Source: Cytophagales bacterium (GTDB lineage: Bacteria > Bacteroidota > Bacteroidia > Cytophagales > Cyclobacteriaceae). From it: a stretch of 64,000 bases of DNA. Position numbers and translations under genes: made by a program. The stretch is taken from assembly GCA_033344775.1 (NCBI GenBank), contig JAWPMT010000005.1, forward strand, positions 1,099,501 to 1,163,500, written 5' to 3'. How positions within the stretch are numbered: the first letter of the stretch is position 1; each line of letters begins with the position of its first letter. Shown piece by piece: positions 52,479-61,075 of the stretch. The notes below the pieces were generated by a model, which was not told where the DNA came from, searched no databases, and worked only from the letters and a program-made list of their open reading frames with translations.

Positions 52479-53759
52479 TTACAATTCGCTTTTGTACACT
52501 TTTCCAGCTTTCATCACGAAAACCACCCGACCGAAGGCATCAATGTCCTCCAGTGGGTCTCCATCAATTGCGATGATGTCGGCTTGCATTCCCTTTTGAA
52601 TGCTCCCGATCTGATCTTCCATTTCGAGGATTTTCGCATTGACGGACGTGGCCGCCTGAATGGCTTCCATGATCGGCATCCCGGCTTCGTTCATGTACTT
52701 CAATTCCTTCCAGTTATCGCCATGAGGAAAGACTGCCGCATCAGTACCAAATCCAATTGGCACCCCCTTGGCGTAAGCCTTCTGAAATGTGGACTGGATC
52801 TGTGGCCCAATTGCCTTCGCTTTCGCAGCTACGATAGATGGGAAGTAACCCGGCTGATTTGCTTTACCAACGACGTACTTTCCTGCCGAAATAGTTGGAA
52901 TATAATAGCAATTGTTTTTGATCATTAATTCCATGATTTCTTCATCCATGAAGGTCCCATGCTCAATGGTTTTCACCCCTGCTCGAACCGCGCGTTTCAT
53001 ACCTTCTGTACCATGTGCGTGAGCAGCTACAGAAAAGCCCAGGTCTTTAGCTGCACTTACGATGGCTCCAATTTCATCTTCTTTGAAGTGAGGGCCCAAT
53101 CCATCCTTGGCCACACTCAAAACCCCGCCAGTAGCTGTGATCTTGATCCAATCCGCACCGTTTTTGTACCGCCATCTCACCGCCTTTTTGGCATCTTCTA
53201 TGCTGTTGACCACTCCTTCTTTAGGGCCCGGATCTCCCATCAGGTCTCTTCGGTGGCCATTGGTCGGGTCTGCGTGCCCTCCTGTGATGGACAAGGCCTT
53301 TCCGGCGGTTAAGATCCGGGGACCGTCTACCTTACCCCGATTGATCGCATTACGCAACGCAATGTTTACACCGCTTCCTCCCATATCCCGAACCGTCGTT
53401 ACCCCGGACATCAGGGTCTTTTTCGCATACGTCAAGGCATCATACGCTACGTCTGCTTCATTTTGAGTGAATCGTTTCAAATATCTGTCCGGACTGGTCT
53501 CCCCTTCGATGTGCACATGCATGTCGATCAAGCCTGGAGTCACGGTCATGGATTTCAGATCGATCGTGACATCACCTTCTTCAGGACTGGTGTATCCCCG
53601 ATCAACGGATGTAATATTCGAACCTTCAATAATGATGGTTCTTTCTTCAAGAATTCGATTGTTAGTTCCATCAATTAGCTTACCGACATGAATGAGGGTG
53701 CGCTGCGAAAAAGATGAAAAAGACAAGATTATAAAAAGGAATAAAAGAGACTTCCTCAT
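52479..53759 (-). CDS. Exported amidohydrolase (imidazolonepropionase/prolidase-like)
   Basis: 426 aa with a signal peptide (KSLLFLFIILSFSSFSQ). The metal-dependent amidohydrolase pattern is complete: H81 and H83 in DMHVHIEG, K206 in DWIKITATGG (carbamylated lysine), H247 and H249 in AAHAHGT, H267 in IEHGTF and D340 in FGTDAA. A C-terminal beta-domain (KGMQADIIAIDGDPLEDIDA) completes the fold. In Bacteroidota these exported enzymes act on dipeptides such as Xaa-Pro or on related cyclic amides, but the substrate cannot be told from sequence. Single gene. Confidence 0.88.
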   Translation of the reverse strand: MRKSLLFLFIILSFSSFSQRTLIHVGKLIDGTNNRILEERTIIIEGSNITSVDRGYTSPEEGDVTIDLKSMTVTPGLIDMHVHIEGETSPDRYLKRFTQNEADVAYDALTYAKKTLMSGVTTVRDMGGSGVNIALRNAINRGKVDGPRILTAGKALSITGGHADPTNGHRRDLMGDPGPKEGVVNSIEDAKKAVRWRYKNGADWIKITATGGVLSVAKDGLGPHFKEDEIGAIVSAAKDLGFSVAAHAHGTEGMKRAVRAGVKTIEHGTFMDEEIMELMIKNNCYYIPTISAGKYVVGKANQPGYFPSIVAAKAKAIGPQIQSTFQKAYAKGVPIGFGTDAAVFPHGDNWKELKYMNEAGMPIMEAIQAATSVNAKILEMEDQIGSIQKGMQADIIAIDGDPLEDIDAFGRVVFVMKAGKVYKSEL

Positions 53760-53934
53760 GTGGGTAAAAATTAAACTAGGTTAGCTACTGATAAAGCTAG
53801 AAAAATTTCAGAAACTGGCCATTTCAATTCTCTCAATGGTACCCGTAATAAGTGCGTTTTAACCTCCCAAAACACCAATGAACGATGTTTTTTTACTATT
53901 CATAGAAAATTTGTGACAAGAAGTCATAAATTAT

Positions 53935-53965
53935 TTTGCAGAGATCAAAAATCTTCGTTCCTTTG
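53935..53965 (+). promoter_or_regulatory. Promoter of small RNA copy 2
   Basis: TTTG at 53935-53938 and TTCCTTTG at 53958-53965 with a 19-base spacer, matching TTTG-N19-TAnnTTTG with one mismatch. The TTTG is in the same place relative to the repeat as in copy 1, although the flanking sequence differs, so the promoter is selected. Confidence 0.65.
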
Positions 53966-53968
53966 AAT

Positions 53969-54041
53969 CACTACAGTCGCCCGACTGTAGCCTTTAGTTG
54001 TTTTGGGAGCAATCTGATTTTTATCGGGTTGCTCTTTTTTT
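53969..54041 (+). ncRNA. Small structured RNA, copy 2 (~73 nt)
   Basis: Same sequence as copy 1 at 49736 except one A-to-G change in the 3' arm of the terminator stem, which turns an A-U pair into a G-U pair and so keeps the structure. It ends in seven T. Upstream and downstream flanks are unrelated to those of copy 1, so the unit itself was duplicated. Confidence 0.75.
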
Positions 54042-54043
54042 GC

Positions 54044-54095
54044 CCCCTCGTCAAGCTCGGGACGAGCCTTCCCTTCGACAGGCTCAGGGCACGCT
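54044..54095. repeat. REP-like palindromic repeat pair
   Basis: Two adjoining units: CTCGTCAAGCTCGGGACGAG (a hairpin CTCGTC/GACGAG) and CCCTTCGACAGGCTCAGGG. The second is a widespread repetitive extragenic motif in bacteria (often 'CTTCGACAAGCTCAGG'). It lies directly behind the terminator of small RNA copy 2. Confidence 0.6.
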
Positions 54096-54480
54096 CTTTT
54101 CTCTGCCAGTATTCTGATTGGCAACGAGAAAAATACTTCTCTCAATTATACCTCTGACCCTGACTTTAAACCATTGGTTGGAAGCGTGAAAAATTGATGA
54201 TCACATTTCTTCTTCTGATTCGAAAAGGAGGCTGCGAATTAAGTCTGTAAAATACAAATCATCAGCGTCCTCATAAGTGACGCGGACGGGTAGTAATAGG
54301 AAATAAGTTTGATCTCAACTTTGGATCAAGCAATATTCTTGGGGAGCACCCAAATAGCATGCAATTCCTAAGATTTAAAATTTAGCTGAAGTACCTGAAT
54401 CATCTACTGTGCGTTTGTTGAGGTCTGAGGCATCGTTTTCTCTTGCCACTTTTCCATCGATGAAAAGTGCCAAAAATCTA

Positions 54481-54637
54481 GGCCGGATTCATTTTTTAAC
54501 GCCTTTTGTCTCAAAAGAGCAGGAATAAAATAAACTCGCAATTTCGTGAAATCAAATCAGTTGAGACTCTACCGGCGAACAGAATTTTATTCTTTTCTGC
54601 TCTTCTTTACCCCAAAAACCTAAAATGAATCAAGGCC
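54481..54637. repeat. Imperfect inverted-repeat element, ~157 bp
   Basis: The left arm (54481-54531) begins GGCCGGATTCATTTT and ends GAGCAGGAATAAAAT; the right arm (54584-54637), reversed, begins GGCCTTGATTCATTTT and contains AAGAGCAGAAAAGAATAAAAT. Arms of ~50 bp match with small gaps, around a ~50-bp core. It could fold into a long hairpin or be a degenerate MITE-like element. No coding capacity. Confidence 0.5.
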
Positions 54638-54702
54638 GACCCAAAGTGACAACTTCATTTTGCACAATTACTCCAAAGGTTTATGGCTTGATCCTCAACT
54701 TT

Positions 54703-55122
54703 TCAGGAACTATGGTCTGCGACGATTACCCATTCACCATCGAGGTTTCTCCAGATCAGTGAAAAATGACCGCTTGGTATGTCGTTTTCTCTTGTCAATT
54801 GCCACTTCCCTACCACAAACCAATAATCATCACTCAAAGGCTCAATGATTTCCAGGGTAAATTTCAATGTTCCCATGGCTGCTTTGTCAGGATAGGACGC
54901 CTTGTAGTTATCCAATGTTTGTTGCCAACCATAAGTGAGCCCTTTACTACCGATGAATACGAGTTCTTCACTTTGCCAGTAGCTCTTCATAAAGCAATCC
55001 AGATCACCGGCGTTCCAACATCGTTCCTGCTCAGCCATGGCTTCCTTGATGGCTGTTTCGGGAGTTTGAGCCAATAGAACAAATGAACAGGTAATTAAGA
55101 AAAAAGTCAGCAGGGTCTTCAT
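54703..55122 (-). CDS. Exported SnoaL/NTF2-like protein (DUF4440 type)
   Basis: 139 aa from ATG 55122 with signal peptide TLLTFFLITCSFVLLAQ. The mature part has the NTF2-like order: helix AIKEAMAEQERCWNAGDLDC, then MKSYWQSEELVFIGSKGLTYGW and strands GHFSLIWRNLDGEWVIVADHSS. Members act as small-molecule binding or isomerase-type proteins, or have no known role. The N-terminal upstream ATG (55137) gives a less regular signal. Stands alone next to the exopolysaccharide cluster. Confidence 0.75.
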   Translation of the reverse strand: MKTLLTFFLITCSFVLLAQTPETAIKEAMAEQERCWNAGDLDCFMKSYWQSEELVFIGSKGLTYGWQQTLDNYKASYPDKAAMGTLKFTLEIIEPLSDDYWFVVGKWQLTRENDIPSGHFSLIWRNLDGEWVIVADHSS

Positions 55123-55198
55123 ACGCGCAAGGTACAATGCTCATGCCTGATTTAAGATGAGAAATGTCATAAACGTACGATTCCGGGTTTGTGCTGTA

Positions 55199-56086
55199 TT
55201 ACTTCGACACGAAACGACTCATTCTCAGGTAGGAAGGAAATTTCACCAACAGGTCCAGCCACCAGATCATAGAAAGGGCTATGCCTTGCAACATCAAGAC
55301 CGGCTTTTTCCAAAGCTTGACCTTGGCAAGAAAATGATAGCCCAGGTGCTGAAAAAACACCTCCCCGTAGATATGAGACAAAGGATCTCTATCCCTATAC
55401 TTCTTGTACAGGGCCGGACTTTTTTGATAAAGTGTAAACTCACTTTCCATGATCTTCATGCGACGAGACACTTTTCGAAACGTGTCTCTCCTTGGCGGGT
55501 GATAAACGCGCATTTCCTTACAGAAGACCACTTTACCAATTTGCTGTATCCGCCAGCTCACATCTGCGTCTTCATTGTGAGGTGAAGGGAAAGATTCATC
55601 GAATCCATCAATGAACATCAGTGCTCCTTTTGAATATGCTGCGTTGCAAGTAGGAACGGAATTGTGGCCAGTCAAATTATCGATCTGATGGGTCAGTGGC
55701 GTGACGCTTTCGCGATCCGTATAAGTAGCACCTTGCATCCCTACGATAGATTCATTCCATCCTGCCAGGATTGTTTCCAACCAGTTTCTTTCTACCACAC
55801 AATCGTCATCTGTAAAGGCAATGATAGGCCCCGAAGCGACCCTAAGTGCCGTATTTCTGGCCTTTGCCGGACCTCCATTTTCTTGATGGAATACCTTCAA
55901 ATTGTCGTAAAAATCCAGAATATGATCCAGGTATTCCTTCGTCCCATCACCAGAGCCGTCATTCACTACAAGCACTTCATATTGCGCTTCAGCCAGGGTC
56001 TGGCTCATTAATGCATTTATCTGGCCCTTCAAAAGTTCCAGCCGATTATAAGTAGGAATGACTACTGATATTTTGATCGCACTCAT
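55199..56086 (-). CDS. Family 2 glycosyltransferase
   Basis: 295 aa, GT-A fold: SVVIPTYNRLELLKGQINAL, then VVNDGSGDGT, GGPAKARNTAL and the DXD-type motif AFTDDDCVVERNW. The C-terminal ~60 residues include an amphipathic or membrane-attached helix (LMLQGIALSMIWWLDLLVKF). It overlaps the polymerase-like gene at 56083 by 4 bases (ATGA). Probable role is sugar transfer to a lipid-linked repeat unit of the exopolysaccharide. Confidence 0.85.
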   Translation of the reverse strand: MSAIKISVVIPTYNRLELLKGQINALMSQTLAEAQYEVLVVNDGSGDGTKEYLDHILDFYDNLKVFHQENGGPAKARNTALRVASGPIIAFTDDDCVVERNWLETILAGWNESIVGMQGATYTDRESVTPLTHQIDNLTGHNSVPTCNAAYSKGALMFIDGFDESFPSPHNEDADVSWRIQQIGKVVFCKEMRVYHPPRRDTFRKVSRRMKIMESEFTLYQKSPALYKKYRDRDPLSHIYGEVFFQHLGYHFLAKVKLWKKPVLMLQGIALSMIWWLDLLVKFPSYLRMSRFVSK

Positions 56087-57597
56087 GATTCTTGTGCTTG
56101 TTTAGATGATTGATTTTTTGAATGTCGAATATTGACGAATAGTAGTCCGAGCAGCACCCAGAACAACAGACTCATCGGAAAGACCCCCGCAACCTCTTGC
56201 CCTATTTCCACAACCCCCAGTGGCGGAAGCATACAGAGCATTCCAGCCACTTGCGCTTTCTGGGGACTATCCGGCATCCGCCAATAAGCCATTACTCCTT
56301 TCAGGAATGCTATGAAATAAATGAGCAGGAAGATGATCAGACCAATCCACCCGAGCTCAACCGCTACGCGAATGACCCCCGAATCCGGAGGAAAATTGGC
56401 CAGGAAGGTACCCGGTGAAAATCGTTGACCCCAGACTCCTGTACTTCCTAATCCTCCACCGATGGGATGCTTCATGATCCAGGGTGTGATCATTTTTCGA
56501 TTGTTCGCTCGGATCTGGTAAGACTTATCTTCAGAAGCTTTAAAGACCGATTGGATCCTCAAGATGTGGTAGTTACTCGTAGGCATCTTCGCTACAGCCC
56601 CCAATGCCATACCTGCGAATACCAGGCTGACCCACAGCTTCCGGTTTCGGCTGATCACTACTTTGATGAAGTAGTAGATGGGAATGATGATGAAGGAAGA
56701 CCTTGTACCGGAAAAGACCATTGCCAGGAGACAGATACACCCAATCAGCAGGTAGATCACTTTCGATCTTACCTCCCTGGATCCGAAGGCGGTATTCAGA
56801 CTCAAACAGCACATCGCCGCCATAATGATTCCATATTGAGCAGGGCTACCGATTGGTCCAAATGCTCGCCAACGACCATTATTGAATACCAGATGAATGG
56901 TATCCGTACGGATCACATGGCTCATTTCCCAGCCGAAATACCCAAACAATCCTTGATAAATACCCCACAGACCAGCAATGGCGCTCAGGAATAGCACAAA
57001 GTTGAATAAGCGCCTGCTATCTTTTGAAGTTACCATGGCCTGCCATACTAAAAAGTAGAGCATCAGGTATCCGACTGCTGGCCGGATCACATAAAACCAG
57101 GCTACCCTGGAGGCGGCATAAGGGTTTGCAACTTGAGCCAGGTTATACACCACCCAGATCATAAGGATAACCGTGAGTGGACTTTTCAAGCCTGTCCAAT
57201 TTCTTTCGTATTGCATCTTATAGATGTTACCACTAACCATGATCAGAATCATCAGGTCTAAGCCTATCCCCACAGGAATATTGGGTACCAGCCGGAGGGC
57301 CACACTCAGGAAAAATGAAGCGATGACCATGATATATATCCCAACCTGAGTCTTCCAAAGAGCCGTAAAAACAAGGGGGCCAACCACCACAACTCCTGCG
57401 AACAGGATCGCGCCCAGAAGTCCTAACTTGTACACTCCTAGCGTGACAATAAGGGTAATCAAACCCAGTAAAATGATCATGAACCATCCGCTTATGGTGG
57501 ATTGCCCCCGACAATAATCCACCAACCTTCCAACAAGGGACTTTTCCCAGGTTTCACTAGCTAGCGAATCATGTGACCGGATGTTGGAATTGATCAT
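56083..57597 (-). CDS. Wzy/O-antigen ligase-like membrane protein
   Basis: 504 aa from ATG 57597 (an upstream frame start adds a poor leader). There are about eleven membrane helices. A large loop holds HVIRTDTIHLVFNNGRWRAF and later MKHPIGGGLGSTGVWG with LANFPPDSGVIRVAVELG, the pattern of the Wzy_C/O-antigen polymerase or ligase family. It is followed by the glycosyltransferase at 55199 with a 4-base overlap. Role: polymerisation or ligation of the exopolysaccharide at the outer face of the inner membrane. Confidence 0.82.
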   Translation of the reverse strand: MINSNIRSHDSLASETWEKSLVGRLVDYCRGQSTISGWFMIILLGLITLIVTLGVYKLGLLGAILFAGVVVVGPLVFTALWKTQVGIYIMVIASFFLSVALRLVPNIPVGIGLDLMILIMVSGNIYKMQYERNWTGLKSPLTVILMIWVVYNLAQVANPYAASRVAWFYVIRPAVGYLMLYFLVWQAMVTSKDSRRLFNFVLFLSAIAGLWGIYQGLFGYFGWEMSHVIRTDTIHLVFNNGRWRAFGPIGSPAQYGIIMAAMCCLSLNTAFGSREVRSKVIYLLIGCICLLAMVFSGTRSSFIIIPIYYFIKVVISRNRKLWVSLVFAGMALGAVAKMPTSNYHILRIQSVFKASEDKSYQIRANNRKMITPWIMKHPIGGGLGSTGVWGQRFSPGTFLANFPPDSGVIRVAVELGWIGLIIFLLIYFIAFLKGVMAYWRMPDSPQKAQVAGMLCMLPPLGVVEIGQEVAGVFPMSLLFWVLLGLLFVNIRHSKNQSSKQAQES

Positions 57598-57758
57598 GAT
57601 CCGAAAGTAGCAGACGGCCTTCAAGCACAAGGCGACTTTTCGGAAAACGGTAGGAAGTACAGGGATTTGTGTGGAAAAGGGGAATTTTAGAAATGACCAT
57701 TAATTATTGCACGCCTATTTCTTTTAATGTTTAACTTCCATATCGAAACGAAAAAGGC

Positions 57759-58016
57759 ATGATCTCCATTGATTTTTCCAAGTTTGCAGAAAACCTCAAA
57801 ACATACCTGGATTCTGTTGAAAAGAAGCAACAGACAATCTTTATCAAAAGAAATTCGGGTAAAGGAGCCGTAATGATGTCTTTGGAAGAATACAATTCAA
57901 TGGTGGAAACGTTACACCTACTTAGTTCCAAGAAGAATGCAGACAGACTTTATGAATCTATGGATCAAGTAAAAGCAGGGAAGATTGATACTCTAGGATG
58001 GACCTCTAAATATTAA
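57759..58016 (+). CDS. Phd/YefM-family antitoxin-like protein, no toxin partner
   Basis: 85 aa, AAGG a few bases before the ATG. The pattern is that of Phd/YefM antitoxins: SIDFSKFAENLKTYLDSVEK, then IFIKRNSGKGAVMMSLEEYN, SMVETLHLLSS and an acidic-polar C-terminal tail. No RelE/Doc-type toxin follows: 27 bases later a gene runs in the opposite direction, and the upstream neighbour is the Wzy-like gene. It is therefore a solitary regulator or a remnant of a module. Confidence 0.8.
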   Translation: MISIDFSKFAENLKTYLDSVEKKQQTIFIKRNSGKGAVMMSLEEYNSMVETLHLLSSKKNADRLYESMDQVKAGKIDTLGWTSKY

Positions 58017-58042
58017 TTTTCCAACAGTGACCCTCTTGTAGT

Positions 58043-58642
58043 TTACCTCACTGCCTCCAAAGCCTCCTCGTACATCGTCACCATCACAAGCTCTTGTCCG
58101 GTAAGCTCCACAAACCGCAATTGAAATTGGATCAGGACCTGGTCCAGGTTGTCCATATCATGTGAACTGGTGTCAAAGTAATAATCCAGAATTTTAGCCA
58201 GCGTTCGATCGGTCATGACGTCTTGCATTTTATAAACAAGTGTCAATTTTTGGGTCATCTCGAAATCGAATTCCGCGATGATACCTGTTTCTTTCGCTGA
58301 TTCCCAGGCCGTATTGGTAAGAAAAGCATCAATCAAAGATTTGTTATCCGTTAAAAACCCAAGATCAAGGTACGTCTTGCTTGCAATGGCTTGCTTTAAG
58401 CTGTCATTCTTTCCCTCAATTAACTCCGTTAATCGGCCCAAAACTGTCTGATGTTGATCCTTCCAGCGATCGAGAATGGCCTGATTTCGGTAGAGTTCCT
58501 GAGTAATGCTTTTCAAGGCCACTGCTTTCCGTTGATTGGTCTGATAACTTTCGAAGGCCTTATTGATGAACAAAGCAAACAGGACACTAAATATGATCAG
58601 CGTCCCTTCTCCCAGGTATTTCTTGATTTTCAAAATGGCCAT
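58043..58642 (-). CDS. Single-helix membrane protein (DUF6090-like)
   Basis: 199 aa with one N-terminal membrane helix (GTLIIFSVLFALFINKAFES) and then a long helical region (KSITQELYRNQAILDRWKDQ). The GEGTLIIFSVLFALFINKAFES-type start resembles small anchored proteins of Bacteroidota for which I recall the label DUF6090; it is a weak likeness. It sits inside the exopolysaccharide cluster between the flippase and the antitoxin. Function unknown. Confidence 0.55.
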   Translation of the reverse strand: MAILKIKKYLGEGTLIIFSVLFALFINKAFESYQTNQRKAVALKSITQELYRNQAILDRWKDQHQTVLGRLTELIEGKNDSLKQAIASKTYLDLGFLTDNKSLIDAFLTNTAWESAKETGIIAEFDFEMTQKLTLVYKMQDVMTDRTLAKILDYYFDTSSHDMDNLDQVLIQFQLRFVELTGQELVMVTMYEEALEAVR

Positions 58643-58682
58643 TACTCAGGGAAAATACTACGGACAGGGGAAAATTGAAAAT

Positions 58683-60008
58683 TTAGAATGCCTCAGATTG
58701 AGAAGCCTGAGCGCCAATTCGACGTTTCATCCACAACCCTGGCACCCATGCTCTAAACCAATACCTCCAGAACTGCATGACCTGAATCGCGATATCTGAC
58801 ATATGGAGTTGAATGACTCGCAGACCTTTTTTCATGATCACGAATCCGACAATTTCTGTCAATACAGGACATAACATAGCCCCCCAGATCCCCAAATAGG
58901 GCATTGAAATGATCATGGCAGTCAAGTTGACCAAACTAGTGATCAAGACCAGTTTCGTAATGCGTTCGGGATGATTCATAACATTCATAATGGAGCTAAA
59001 TCCAGTACCCAAAGGCAACAAGAAAGTAGTCAGTAATACACGGATGATCAGAATAATTGCTGCGAATGCATAAGTCGATCCGTGCAAACCGATGATGAGT
59101 AAAGGTGATGCCAGGCAAATCATCAAGGCCAAAGGAATTAATAATGCATACATTTTTCCAATGCCCTCGCTGGCTGCGGCTCGTAGCTTTCCTGAATCAA
59201 TACCCACTTTAAGTAATATCGGATAAATAAGACCGCTCAAACTACTTCCAGGAATAGCGATCAAAACTGCATATCGATTGGCAAGCCCTAACAGAGCTGT
59301 ATCACCCATGGTTAAAAAATAGGCCGCAAGAAACACTCCGGACTGATGAGAAATAGAACCTGACAACTCTTTCAAAAATCCGTACTTCCCAAAATTACAC
59401 AGCTGATACAGCCTCTGTTTGCTTGGCCTCCCCCACAGCGCTTTGAAAAGCAAATTTCGATTTTCAGGAAAAGAAAATGTCCCCAATCCATAAGCAATTC
59501 CGGCCGCCATTAAGCAATAATGAATCGGCAATTGCCAGAGATAAACCATTAACAACCCTGAGCATACTCCCACCAACACAAGAATATTGACACGAAAAAT
59601 GGTAGCTAAATTCAGGTCACTTTTATGAATGAACAGGGTCCAACGATAATGAGAATAACCTACAACCTGAATCAAATAGAATGGCAGGAAAGGAGCTAAT
59701 GATTCGTTGAAAAAAGTGATGCATCCAAAAACCACCACATTCAGTACATCCCAGGCCCAGGTGATCAACAACCCGGATTGCAAAATCGTACGATCTCCCT
59801 GACTTTCAACGTAATACTTGACGAATCCATTTTGCAAGAAGCCTTCCTTGAGGTTATTGAGCACGGCCACAATTGCCATGATCAGAAAATAGATACCTGC
59901 CTGTTCCTGTGTGTAGTTCCGCGTGATGAACATAATCGTGATAAAACCCAGGGCTACTTCGATCACATTTCCGCTCAGGGCCTGGATGATTTTTTGCTTA
60001 CTCATCAT
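58683..60008 (-). CDS. Wzx-like polysaccharide flippase (MOP superfamily)
   Basis: 441 aa with about twelve membrane helices. The start (QALSGNVIEVALGFITIMFI) and the repeated six-helix halves match polysaccharide biosynthesis flippases (LDESGNRYAVLIAIPG-type loops; GFSSIMNVMNHPERITKLV). It would flip lipid-linked repeat units across the inner membrane. It ends 40 bases before the gene at 58642 and follows the glycosyltransferase at 60010 directly. Confidence 0.85.
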   Translation of the reverse strand: MMSKQKIIQALSGNVIEVALGFITIMFITRNYTQEQAGIYFLIMAIVAVLNNLKEGFLQNGFVKYYVESQGDRTILQSGLLITWAWDVLNVVVFGCITFFNESLAPFLPFYLIQVVGYSHYRWTLFIHKSDLNLATIFRVNILVLVGVCSGLLMVYLWQLPIHYCLMAAGIAYGLGTFSFPENRNLLFKALWGRPSKQRLYQLCNFGKYGFLKELSGSISHQSGVFLAAYFLTMGDTALLGLANRYAVLIAIPGSSLSGLIYPILLKVGIDSGKLRAAASEGIGKMYALLIPLALMICLASPLLIIGLHGSTYAFAAIILIIRVLLTTFLLPLGTGFSSIMNVMNHPERITKLVLITSLVNLTAMIISMPYLGIWGAMLCPVLTEIVGFVIMKKGLRVIQLHMSDIAIQVMQFWRYWFRAWVPGLWMKRRIGAQASQSEAF

Positions 60009-60009
60009 C

Positions 60010-61074
60010 CTAGTTCAATGCGCGTTGATACAACGCCAGGGTTTGTTGAGCCACTCGATCCCAGGTGTATTGGCGAACATGTTCCTGCCCCATCATCGAC
60101 AGGTCTTCCGCTAGTGTTTTTGATTTCATGATGTCTTTGACGCCTCTTGCAAACCACTCCGCTTTGGGGTCAACCAATAAGGCCGCATCACCAATCAATT
60201 CTTCAAAAACGGGAATATTGGAAGCTAATACCGCTGTTCCGGCAGCCATGGCTTCCATAGGTGGAAAACCGAACCCCTCCATCAAACTTGGGAATACAAA
60301 CAAATCAGCCCCGGCTAAAAAGTTGGCTTTTTCTTCATCTGGAATGAAGCCTGGAAAAGCTACATTTTTAAGTTCCAGTTCCGCAACAAGATCCCTCAAG
60401 GCATGCCGTTCCGGAAGATACCCTCCCAACTCCAGTTTGAAGTCAATTCCATCTTGTTCCAGCATTTGGGCCATGTAAAGCAACATCGCAACATTTTTAT
60501 GCGGTGCTCCTAAACCTCCCAGGTATCGTATGGTAAATACTTTATATTCTTCCGGTTTTGTCTTCGGTTGAAATGCTGAGACGTTGATCCCATTGGGTAT
60601 GCTGACTACTTTCGACGGATCTACACCCGCTTGCTTGATGAGATCTAGACGTGCTGTTTCCGAAACGGTCACCAGAAATTTCGCTTGCTTGATCGCTTTT
60701 TTCAGCTGGTTCTTATAAAACCGAAAATCAATGGCATTTCCCGGATAGTGAAATGGAATGGCATCATGCACCGTAACGATGGATTGCTTTCCTACACGAG
60801 CGCACGCCAATGCATCAAAGGAGCTTACATAATCCGCATGCCAGAGGTCTGCCTCTTGCTTTCGGATGGCCTGTCTTAGAAAAAAGGGAGCCACCCGATG
60901 CTGCCATGAACGAAATGAACGATAAGGATAGGAATTGAAAACATCGTCATCGGGACCATCTTTCCGATAAACTTGCACGTCCAGTTCTTGTTTACTCAGT
61001 TGCTTTCCGAGGTGTTCGGTATACTGTCCGATCCCACAATTTCTCGTAAATGTCGATACAATATTCACTTTCAT
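60010..61074 (-). CDS. Family 4 glycosyltransferase
   Basis: 354 aa, GT-B fold. N-terminal NCGIGQYTEHLGKQLSKQ; C-terminal FTIRYLGGLGAPHKNVAML, FVFPSLMEGFGFPPMEAMAA and GTAVLASNIPVFEELIGDAA with the E-x7-E pattern of GT4. Its stop lies against the flippase gene start. Probable role is one sugar transfer in exopolysaccharide repeat-unit assembly. Confidence 0.87.
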   Translation of the reverse strand: MKVNIVSTFTRNCGIGQYTEHLGKQLSKQELDVQVYRKDGPDDDVFNSYPYRSFRSWQHRVAPFFLRQAIRKQEADLWHADYVSSFDALACARVGKQSIVTVHDAIPFHYPGNAIDFRFYKNQLKKAIKQAKFLVTVSETARLDLIKQAGVDPSKVVSIPNGINVSAFQPKTKPEEYKVFTIRYLGGLGAPHKNVAMLLYMAQMLEQDGIDFKLELGGYLPERHALRDLVAELELKNVAFPGFIPDEEKANFLAGADLFVFPSLMEGFGFPPMEAMAAGTAVLASNIPVFEELIGDAALLVDPKAEWFARGVKDIMKSKTLAEDLSMMGQEHVRQYTWDRVAQQTLALYQRALN

Positions 61075-61075
61075 C

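Larger units (their letters stand above)
53760..54702. other. Long intergenic region: small RNA copy 2, REP-like unit, inverted-repeat element
   Basis: 943 bases without a convincing gene. In order it holds an AT-rich segment, a promoter and the small RNA (53935-54041), a REP-like palindromic pair (54044-54095) and a 157-bp imperfect inverted-repeat element (54481-54637). Between 54096 and 54480 nothing more is recognised, except a hairpin CACTTTTC/GAAAAGTG near 54447-54469. Spurious frames here encode PEPVEG-like stretches typical of such repeats. Confidence 0.6.

Noticed and set aside
53945-54145. Minus-strand ORF over the REP-like region
   Set aside because: Its product contains PEPVEG- and PELDEG-like stretches, a known artefact of translating such extragenic palindromes.
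58017-58042. Toxin partner for the Phd-like antitoxin
   Set aside because: Only 26 bases separate it from an opposite-strand gene and nothing toxin-like lies upstream.
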